The notes under the pieces were generated by a model. That model saw only the letters and a list, made by a program, of their open reading frames with translations, had not been told where the DNA came from and did not search any database. The translations under genes and the position numbers were made by a program. A stretch of 64,000 bases of DNA, from NCBI GenBank assembly GCA_036873755.1, contig JAVTVY010025301.1, forward strand, positions 44,425 through 108,424. Reading direction: 5' to 3'. The stretch's first letter is position 1, and every line of letters begins with the position of its first letter. The stretch comes from Hanleya hanleyi (lineage: Eukaryota; Mollusca; Polyplacophora; Lepidopleurida; Hanleyidae). Below, piece after piece: positions 57,745 to 64,000 of the stretch.

Positions 57745-60700
57745 ATGAAAAGCATGAGACGTGGAGAAGATTTTCCCTTGGACCCAGCAGCACCTCCGGT
57801 TGAAGTCTTGCCTGAAGATGTGGGTGTCAGGGCCATTTATCAACGACACTGGGCTACCATACGCCATTGTTTTCATCGTGATCGTCGTCTTTTGGATTTA
57901 TACAATTTTCGGTTGGAGGACCTCACGTATCTCACTACCTATGCCGAGAACATTTTCAAAGATCAGGTGACAGCCTATAAGTTGAATGTCACATTTGGGT
58001 ATATCTTACGGCACAAAGAGACGGACCAACTGCGGTATTTTTATCCCAGCAATAATACCTATGTGTTTGATCAGCCGTTCACCGTGACGGATGCGATTTC
58101 TCAGGAGCCACTCATCGATCAATTGACTACGTTGGATCCATTGGAATGGGCTCGGTTGCAACGCCCCAATACCCAATGGCTGGTGGAAATGGTCACTAAC
58201 GTTACATTTTTCGTTACGAAAATGCGAGATCACCCGATCGGTGCTACTCCTGTACAACTCCCCTCGTGGTTGCTACTTCGAAAAGGCCTGTATGCATTAA
58301 CAGGAGGGCTCAAGGGTCCCTACAAAGACCGGAAATGTCTGTTTCGGTGTTTGGCCGTGCATGTGGACGAGTGTGACCCCAAGACTTGTGACACAGTGGC
58401 CGATGGCTATTGGGAGGAATATTTAGAGCAGCACGGCATGGATAAGCGGCACTTCCGTGGTGTCCCCTTCAAGCATTTGGATGATGTGGAGTCCCTGTTT
58501 GGTATTAATATCTTTGTCTATCGATTACGACGGGAGGATGACGACACCTTTGTGGCTGAATTGGTTCGGCGATCCACAGAACGGTATGTTGCTACGATGA
58601 AAGTGAATGTGTTCGATGACAATGGCGTGAGTCATTTTTCGCTCATTACCAATATGAGCCTGTACGCTCAGTCTTTCAGTTGTGCCCAATGCCATCGTGT
58701 GTTTAACCGGTCTTTCAACTTACATCACCACGAGAAAATGTGTGACAACAGTGTCAAGCGAGTCTATCCGGGTGGAGTGTATCATAATACACCGACTATT
58801 TTTCAGGACCTGGCCGATGAGGGTATCATCATACCGGAAGAGGACCGTTATTTTCCCTACCGGGCATGCTATGATTTTGAGGCCCTGTTGGAGCCCATGG
58901 ACCTGTTTTCGGCTAAAACGCAGTGGACACAGCGACATATTCCCCTCAGTGTCAGCATTTCATCCAATGTACCTGGCTATGACGCTGCACCGGTGTGTTT
59001 CGTGTCAACGGGAGAAGCCCATGAGTTGATCACCCGTATGATGGACTATTTAGAGCGAGTCAGTGCGGCCAGTACGGAATTGTTGGTGGCCAAGTTCGAC
59101 GACGTACTGACCCAGCTGGACGACCGCATTCCTGAACCGGGTGTAGCGTTCAGCGACGATGAAGAGTCCGAGTGCGAGTCCCAGCCGTCCCCGCCTCTAC
59201 AGTCGCAGGATGTCCCATTACCTAAACCTTATGCGGAGAAATTGAAATTACGGTTCCTTCAATACTTAGGTCAGTTACCGGTGCTCGGCTTCAATTCGGG
59301 GCGATACGACTTGAACATGGTGAAGGAATTTCTTTACCCTTACTTAGCGCAGTCCCATACCCTCAAGTCGGTGATCAAGAAGATCAACAACCACATGGCC
59401 CTCACTACCACATCACTGCATTTCCTCGATGTACGGAACTATTTAGCTCCCAATTGTAGCTATGACCAGTGGGTCAAGGCCTATGACTGTGCACAAACCA
59501 AAGGTTACTTTCCTTACAGCTATATGACGAGCCTGGACCGCTTAGAAGACACCCAGTTGCCCTGCCGGGAAGCGTTTTACAATGACCTGAAAGGAGAAGC
59601 TCTGCCGGAGGCCACCTACATCGAACTCCAGCAGGTATGGAACTGCCACAGCATGAAGACGTTGCGAGATTTCCTGGTGTGGTACAACAATTTGGACGTC
59701 GTGCCCTTTCTCGAAGCGGCCGAGAAAATGGTGCAACTCTTCCGGCGACAAATGCATGTGGACATCTTCAAAGAGTGCTTAAGTTTACCGGGTCTGGCGC
59801 TTCGCCATCTCTTTCAAGACTGTCCAACCTACTTTTCACTGATTCAAAAAAAAGATGCAGACATGCACGATTGTTTGAAGCGGAACATTGTGGGTGGCCC
59901 CAGTATTATTTTCCACCGCTACCATGAGAAGGATGTGACTACTCTCCCTAGTGGAAAACCGTGTGCCAAAATCATCGGTTTTGACGCCAATGCCTTGTAC
60001 CTGTGGTCGCTCGCACAACCTATGCCCAGTGGGCATTATACACGTTGGATGGCAGAAGGTAGGCATTTTACACCGCAACGGACGCCGTACAAGCATCTCG
60101 CCGACCAGTGGTTAGATTGGGAAGCCTATCGACGGGCCATTTATATTCGTCACCAGACCAACGCCACAGAGAAGCGGATAGGAGATCGCCGACTTCCCAT
60201 CGATGGGTTTGCCCTTGTTCAAGGCACACCCACTGTATTCCAATTTTATGGGTGTTACTGGCACGGCCACGAATGCGAATTCAGCGCTGGACGCTTCAAT
60301 GATCGACGTGGAAAATCGGCACAAGAATTACGGGGCGAAGTAGTGGTCAACGGAGATTATGTCAAAGAGCGAGGATTCCATCTCATAGAGATGTGGGAGT
60401 GTGACTTCCACACCATGTGTCAGGCCCTACCTCATTTACAACGGTTCCTAAAAGAGCGTGAATATCCCTTGAGTCGTCGGCGATTGCTGAGTCTACCCCA
60501 GATGTTGGACGCCATTCGTTCGGGTCAGCTCTACGGCTTTGTAGAATGTGATGTGCATGTTCCCGACACTCTCAAGTCCCTCTTCGCCCAGTGTCCGCCT
60601 ATCTTCAAGAACACGCTGGTGGGTCGGTCTGACATTGGAGAGACCATGGGTGCCTATGCGGAGCAACACGAGTGTTTGCCTAAACCTCGCCGCATGTTAA

Positions 60701-61662
60701 TTGGAAGTATGTGGGGGGATAAAATCTTGCTGGGTACCCCCTTACTGCAGTGGTATATGAAGCACGGTTTGGAAATTACTCAAATCTATCAGGTAATCCA
60801 GTACGTACCTGAGGCTTGTTTTGCGGAGAATGCGGAGCTCGTGACGAAGGCCCGTCGTCAAGGTGATCAAGACCCGAGTCAGGCCATCATGGCTGAATGT
60901 TGGAAACTCACTGGCAATGGTTATTATGGAAAAACGGTAACGAACCAGGATAAGCACGTCAACGTGAACATTTGCACGACTACCCAAGCTCGCAAAAAAG
61001 TCAATTCCCCGCTGTTTCGATCCGTGGACGTGATCGATGACGATACTTATGAGGTCACTTCAGCCAAGAACACTATCCGGTACAATTTACCCCTCCAAAT
61101 TGGCTGTATGGTCTATCAGGTGGCCAAGCTGAGGATGCTGGAATTCATCTATGATTTTATGGGTGTATATTTTCACCCCTCAGACTGGCAACTCATAGAA
61201 ATGGACACAGATTCGGCCTACATGGCCGTTTCCCACCCGGACTGGGAGTCTCTCGTCAAACCCGAGTTACGGGTACAATATGAGGCGGAACGGGACCAGT
61301 GGCTACCCCGACGCGATCACTACACCTACGATAAGCGGACACCCGGGCTCTTCAAGCTGGAGTGGAGCGGGGATGCTATGATCGCGCTCTCCTCCAAGAC
61401 CTACTACTGTTACGGCGGAGATGGAGGCGGAGAGGATAAGTTTAGCTGCAAAGGGGTGAGCCGGCGCGATGCTAACATCGACAAAACTCTCTACCTGGGT
61501 GTATTGCAAAGCCAGGCCAGTGCGAGTGGCACGAATCGAGGATTCCGGGTCGTCGACCACCAGATGCGGACCTATATCCAGCAAAGAGATGCCTTTACTT
61601 TCTTTTACCCCAAACGAAAAGTATTGGCCGACGGTGTGAGCACTACCTACTTGGACTTGTAA
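57745..61662 (+). CDS. polB: protein-primed type B DNA polymerase of the Polinton
   Basis: Replicative polymerase of the element, 1305 aa and uninterrupted. An OTU-like segment at about 195-300 (Cys198 in CLFRCL, His297 in SHFSLI) may be a cysteine-protease-like domain. A zinc-finger-like cluster follows (Cys313, Cys316, His327-329, Cys333). Exonuclease: Exo I DFE at 377-379, Exo II NSGRYD at 517-522, Exo III YNNLD at 647-651. Polymerase: motif A DANALYLW at 747, the family-specific FYGCYWHGHEC at 834, motif B KLTGNGYYGKT at 1054, motif C DTDS at 1154-1157. All catalytic residues are present. The acidic linker at 470-485 is low-complexity. TATA box and motif array upstream; tRNA and AATAAA downstream. 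Confidence 0.95.
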   Translation: MKSMRRGEDFPLDPAAPPVEVLPEDVGVRAIYQRHWATIRHCFHRDRRLLDLYNFRLEDLTYLTTYAENIFKDQVTAYKLNVTFGYILRHKETDQLRYFYPSNNTYVFDQPFTVTDAISQEPLIDQLTTLDPLEWARLQRPNTQWLVEMVTNVTFFVTKMRDHPIGATPVQLPSWLLLRKGLYALTGGLKGPYKDRKCLFRCLAVHVDECDPKTCDTVADGYWEEYLEQHGMDKRHFRGVPFKHLDDVESLFGINIFVYRLRREDDDTFVAELVRRSTERYVATMKVNVFDDNGVSHFSLITNMSLYAQSFSCAQCHRVFNRSFNLHHHEKMCDNSVKRVYPGGVYHNTPTIFQDLADEGIIIPEEDRYFPYRACYDFEALLEPMDLFSAKTQWTQRHIPLSVSISSNVPGYDAAPVCFVSTGEAHELITRMMDYLERVSAASTELLVAKFDDVLTQLDDRIPEPGVAFSDDEESECESQPSPPLQSQDVPLPKPYAEKLKLRFLQYLGQLPVLGFNSGRYDLNMVKEFLYPYLAQSHTLKSVIKKINNHMALTTTSLHFLDVRNYLAPNCSYDQWVKAYDCAQTKGYFPYSYMTSLDRLEDTQLPCREAFYNDLKGEALPEATYIELQQVWNCHSMKTLRDFLVWYNNLDVVPFLEAAEKMVQLFRRQMHVDIFKECLSLPGLALRHLFQDCPTYFSLIQKKDADMHDCLKRNIVGGPSIIFHRYHEKDVTTLPSGKPCAKIIGFDANALYLWSLAQPMPSGHYTRWMAEGRHFTPQRTPYKHLADQWLDWEAYRRAIYIRHQTNATEKRIGDRRLPIDGFALVQGTPTVFQFYGCYWHGHECEFSAGRFNDRRGKSAQELRGEVVVNGDYVKERGFHLIEMWECDFHTMCQALPHLQRFLKEREYPLSRRRLLSLPQMLDAIRSGQLYGFVECDVHVPDTLKSLFAQCPPIFKNTLVGRSDIGETMGAYAEQHECLPKPRRMLIGSMWGDKILLGTPLLQWYMKHGLEITQIYQVIQYVPEACFAENAELVTKARRQGDQDPSQAIMAECWKLTGNGYYGKTVTNQDKHVNVNICTTTQARKKVNSPLFRSVDVIDDDTYEVTSAKNTIRYNLPLQIGCMVYQVAKLRMLEFIYDFMGVYFHPSDWQLIEMDTDSAYMAVSHPDWESLVKPELRVQYEAERDQWLPRRDHYTYDKRTPGLFKLEWSGDAMIALSSKTYYCYGGDGGGEDKFSCKGVSRRDANIDKTLYLGVLQSQASASGTNRGFRVVDHQMRTYIQQRDAFTFFYPKRKVLADGVSTTYLDL

Positions 61663-61714
61663 AAAAATGTGGAACACTAATAACTGTGGATACACGAGTT
61701 ATAAAACTGTAAAA

Positions 61715-61799
61715 GTCAGGATGGCCGAGTGGTCTAAGGCGCCGGTATTAAGTGCTGGTGGGGTGAAATCCCGCGTAGGTTCGAATCCTACTCCTGACA
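61715..61799 (+). tRNA. tRNA-Leu (UAA)
   Basis: 85 nt with full cloverleaf: acceptor GTCAGGA/TCCTGAC with discriminator A, A box TGGCCGAGTGGTC, anticodon stem CCGGT/GCTGG around loop ATTAAGT (anticodon TAA), long variable arm GGGG/TCCC, T arm GTAGG TTCGAAT CCTAC. No intron. A T7 run at 61806-61812 would terminate pol III, and TATAAAA lies at 61700-61706. It sits inside the viral element, 52 bases after the polymerase stop. Confidence 0.93.
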
Positions 61800-61909
61800 A
61801 AGAACTTTTTTTGTACCTTAATCACTACTATGTGTGTACATACCCTACTATTTATACCCTGTATTCTATTTGTATATATATATATTAACTCATCATTCTT
61901 ATTGACTTA

Positions 61910-61915
61910 AATAAA
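61910..61915 (+). terminator. polyadenylation signal for the polymerase transcript
   Basis: AATAAA about 250 bases past the polymerase stop, beyond the tRNA, followed by T-rich sequence. The polymerase mRNA would then carry the tRNA sequence in its 3' untranslated region. Confidence 0.6.
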
Positions 61916-61954
61916 GAGAAAAAGTCAAATCATTTTTTTGTGTTTTTTCATCAA

Positions 61955-61960
61955 TTTATT
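61955..61960 (-). terminator. polyadenylation signal for the minus-strand virion genes
   Basis: AATAAA on the minus strand, about 90 bases past the protease stop codon. Only about 40 bases separate it from the opposing plus-strand signal, so the transcripts converge and end near each other. Confidence 0.6.
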
Positions 61961-61998
61961 CAACAACAATGAACGTCAGAACAACAACGTCATAACAA

Positions 61999-62042
61999 TG
62001 TGATAATAATAATAATAATAGTGGTCTGCGCGCGCGCGCACG
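61999..62042. repeat. simple repeats: ATA/ATAAT run and CG-alternating run
   Basis: A TAA trinucleotide run at 62001-62020 followed by GCGCGCGCGCACGC at 62027-62041, an alternating purine-pyrimidine tract of the sort able to adopt Z-DNA. Confidence 0.6.
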
Positions 62043-62050
62043 CAGTACAT

Positions 62051-62527
62051 TTAAGTTAACCAGAGAAATGGAGCATGCACATTAAAACGAGAGGCTGTCC
62101 AGTCATAGACGAGGACATCACGGTCTTCGGCTTGACAATAATCATCAAACATATGTACAATGGTGGGCAGTGAATGTCCTCTACTCCGGTGAGTGAGATA
62201 AAACACACAGTACTGTCCGCACACACTACTCAAGGGTCCTTGTAATCTTTGCGTATTCCAACGCCACTCTGTCGTAGAGACGTCCATGAATTTCACCAAA
62301 TCGGTATGGAGGGGTGCAAGTCCGTAGGAATCAAAGTATTCACCTTGGCCTTGGGTGTCCACGTACACCGCTATCCAATGTTCACCGGGTCGACTCTTCG
62401 TGTCTGTATTTAGGATGTAGGCTGCTGGAGTGGTGGAGTGGGTGGGAAACACATTGCGTGGAAACACACCTCGAAAGGGGATCTTGGCATCTCGCTGGAG
62501 TATGCGCATCAGCTGTTCTGTATCCAT
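62051..62527 (-). CDS. adenain-like cysteine protease
   Basis: 158-aa maturation protease of the adenovirus/Polinton type, expected to cleave capsid precursors. Catalytic arrangement: His50 in PGEHWIAVYVD, Asp66 in YFDSYG, Gln96 in LQGP, Cys103 in SSVCGQYCVFYL. Length is usual for Polinton proteases, shorter than adenovirus adenain. The ATG lies 2 bases after the stop of the capsid gene (TAAACATG), implying one polycistronic or reinitiating transcript, or an unseen internal promoter. Intact. Confidence 0.92.
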   Translation of the reverse strand: MDTEQLMRILQRDAKIPFRGVFPRNVFPTHSTTPAAYILNTDTKSRPGEHWIAVYVDTQGQGEYFDSYGLAPLHTDLVKFMDVSTTEWRWNTQRLQGPLSSVCGQYCVFYLTHRSRGHSLPTIVHMFDDYCQAEDRDVLVYDWTASRFNVHAPFLWLT

Positions 62528-62529
62528 GT

Positions 62530-63840
62530 TTAGCTGGAGAAGTCACACAGCACGTTTCTTTGCGCATCCACGCTGATGACGTTGTCAAACTCGGCGTAGC
62601 AAATCACGTTGATGGTGCTGGGTAGAGCCACGGAGAAACGCAGTTCCAACCGTAGGTTTCCTTTCTTCAGTAAAGCCAGTTGATGATCGTGTTCCAAGGT
62701 AGGGGTGAGGTCAAAGGCGAACAATGTGTACCCACGGCTAAAGTCTTTTCGACTGATGGTATTGCCTTCGTCCTGGTTGTTTTGTCCTGTGGCTGTAAAC
62801 AGGTTCAGGTAGGTGCGCACATAGTTTCCGTTAGTAAAGTTCGGTTGTAAGGGTCGGGCTGGAATTTGATGGCCGGCCACGTGCAGTGCCACAAAGTTGA
62901 TGTTGAAATGTTCAAAGTTGAACGGATTCTCAGCCCAATTTCCATTGAATGTGGTGTTGGTCACACACGCCAGGGTAAGACGTTTAGGCAGATCTCCTAG
63001 AAATAAATTCTCTCTGTTGGCCATCATCGTACCTGCGGGCACCGAGAACACCTTGGTCTGTACGCGTCGGATGGGATACAGGGTTGGTTTTTTCGCTAAG
63101 GCTTGCATGTGACTCAGCAACACCCCCTGTTGCAAATCTACCGTACGGACAAACAGGGCTGCATCTTCAATGATGATGTTGTAATCGATAGCTCCCTCCC
63201 CACCGGCCATTAAGGCAAACGTAGGTGAGGAACGGATCAACTTGATCTTGATGGTTACACCGTTTATCATGTAGCGGTCTTGCATGAACAGATCGGCGTG
63301 CAGTCGTCCCATCATATCGATGGACTTGCTTGCGCTTGCTAATCTTTTGCGTCTGGCGTACCCAGTATTGCCAGGGAGTAGCATGTTCATGTATCCGGGT
63401 GTATCCCTGTGGTACAGCGCAGCTTGTAAGTGTGATAGTTTGGCATCACTGCCGTACGACAACAGCGTCTCCAGGTAGGCTCGATACGGATATGTATTGG
63501 TGGACGTACTGATGAGTCTATCGTTCAGACTGATATCCACCTGTTGGAACATGGAGTGCAGCCAAAGATTCACCGGGGTTACATTCGCAGTGGCCGCTAT
63601 GTCCGTCCCGTCCTTGTTCGTTATTTTAGCTTTGACGTACAAGTAGGTGTGGGCTAAATCCAGGTAGGCCGTATCATTGTTTTCAATGGAAAATTCGACG
63701 GGACCCACTCCCGTCAGGCTAGCCAGGGGTCGATGTTCTACCCAACGTCCTTCGGCTACACTGGTTTGAGTGGGTGGAATAGTCCACAAATCCAATTCAC
63801 TGTTGGTAGACGGACATGACTCGGAGTGAATGAAGGCCAT
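62530..63840 (-). CDS. capsid-like protein (major capsid candidate, F54H12.2-like family)
   Basis: 436 aa, intact. Opens with AFIHSESCPSTNSELDLW and contains the blocks YLDLAHTYLYVKAKI, VNLWLHSMFQQVDISLND and YPYRAYLETLLSYG, seen in the widespread 'uncharacterized protein F54H12.2-like' proteins of animal genomes. These are now associated with Polinton/adintovirus capsid genes, with a predicted jelly-roll fold. No transmembrane segment. The ATG overlaps the stop of the preceding basic ORF (TAATG) and the protease follows at 2 bases, as expected for a virion gene block. The capsid call rests on family resemblance recalled from memory and on context. Confidence 0.82.
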   Translation of the reverse strand: MAFIHSESCPSTNSELDLWTIPPTQTSVAEGRWVEHRPLASLTGVGPVEFSIENNDTAYLDLAHTYLYVKAKITNKDGTDIAATANVTPVNLWLHSMFQQVDISLNDRLISTSTNTYPYRAYLETLLSYGSDAKLSHLQAALYHRDTPGYMNMLLPGNTGYARRKRLASASKSIDMMGRLHADLFMQDRYMINGVTIKIKLIRSSPTFALMAGGEGAIDYNIIIEDAALFVRTVDLQQGVLLSHMQALAKKPTLYPIRRVQTKVFSVPAGTMMANRENLFLGDLPKRLTLACVTNTTFNGNWAENPFNFEHFNINFVALHVAGHQIPARPLQPNFTNGNYVRTYLNLFTATGQNNQDEGNTISRKDFSRGYTLFAFDLTPTLEHDHQLALLKKGNLRLELRFSVALPSTINVICYAEFDNVISVDAQRNVLCDFSS

Positions 63841-64000
63841 TATGCGAAGATATCTCTCCTACTACTACTTCTCTTCTTTTTCTTCTGGGGCTTAGTCCTT
63901 CTCCTCCTCTGGGGTGTGCGTCGTCGGTGTGTTGGCCGTCGACTGACTCTTCGCGGTGTCGGCGTTTGTCTTTTAAGGGCTTTGGCGATCAACACACTCC
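63840..64000 (-). CDS. basic, Arg/Lys-rich protein, C-terminal part (window edge)
   Basis: The minus strand is open from the window edge for 53 codons to a TAA at 63840-63842 that overlaps the capsid ATG by one base. The peptide is strongly basic: LKRQTPTPRRVSRRPTHRRR, then QRRRRTKPQKKKKRSSSRRD, ending DIFA. The composition suggests a DNA-condensing core protein like those of adenoviruses and adintoviruses, but the N-terminus is outside and no specific family is assigned. Confidence 0.7.
   Translation of the reverse strand, partial: SVLIAKALKRQTPTPRRVSRRPTHRRRTPQRRRRTKPQKKKKRSSSRRDIFA

Larger units (their letters stand above)
56793..64000. mobile_element. Polinton/Maverick (adintovirus-like) element, left part
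   Basis: Large virus-like DNA element whose members encode protein-primed PolB, a capsid protein, an adenain-like protease, an ATPase and an integrase. Here PolB is on the plus strand; protease, capsid protein and a basic protein are on the minus strand, convergent. The left edge is set by loss of similarity to the paralogous repeat at 53.1-53.8 kb; a terminus starting AGT near 56793-56808 would fit Polintons but is unproved. The right end, integrase and ATPase would lie beyond 64000. All complete ORFs are intact. Confidence 0.88.

Noticed and set aside
58006..61303. Antisense and alternate-frame ORFs within the polymerase gene
   Set aside because: Shadows of the intact 1305-codon ORF.

Overview
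This is metazoan nuclear DNA: AT-rich, low in coding density and crowded with transposable elements. The only conventional host gene is on the minus strand, spread over ten recognisable exons between about 1.47 and 14.35 kb. It encodes a secreted copper monooxygenase of the DBH/MOXD1 type. SINEs with a 5S-rRNA-like or tRNA-like head and a shared tail ending in CACT repeats, abundant TTAA-flanked non-autonomous DNA elements, and I/Jockey-like and CR1/L2-like LINEs point to a lophotrochozoan. A gastropod mollusc is my best guess, but this is inference.

Layout. 1-14.4 kb: MOXD1-like gene whose introns hold MITEs, a tRNA-headed SINE with visible target-site duplications, and several copies of an unclassified repeat. 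15.3-17.7 kb: a complete TTAA-flanked MITE and unannotated sequence. 17.7-22.3 kb: a broken LINE in two opposite-facing halves with a 5S-headed SINE at the junction (a likely twin-priming 5' inversion), ending in an 845-bp array of a 13-bp motif that reverses orientation. 22.3-32.1 kb and 35.8-44.0 kb: a diverged direct segmental duplication. Insertions present in one copy and absent from the other supply natural empty sites; two show that the TTAA MITEs inserted at TTAA. 32.1-35.7 kb: SINE, decayed CACTA-like transposase fragment, palindrome-unit array, LINE 3' fragment. 45.9-48.7 kb: degraded DIRS-type tyrosine recombinase with downstream repeats. 48.9-51.9 kb: an I/Jockey-type LINE inserted inside another repeat. 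52-56.8 kb: repeats, foldback elements and a 139-bp near-perfect palindrome.

From about 56.79 kb to the window end lies the left part of a Polinton/Maverick (adintovirus-like) element. It has a promoter-proximal array of motifs matching the consensus sites of animal factors YY1, NRF-1 and Oct/POU, then an intact 1305-aa protein-primed type B DNA polymerase (+). A well-formed tRNA-Leu(UAA) gene follows. Convergent on the minus strand are a basic protein, a capsid-like protein and an adenain-like cysteine protease, packed with a 1-nt overlap and a 2-nt gap. All complete ORFs here are unbroken, so the element is either recent or maintained. Its right end, and any integrase and packaging ATPase, lie beyond the window. 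The Polinton's promoter motif array, internal tRNA gene and compact virion gene cluster are the most interesting material in the window.
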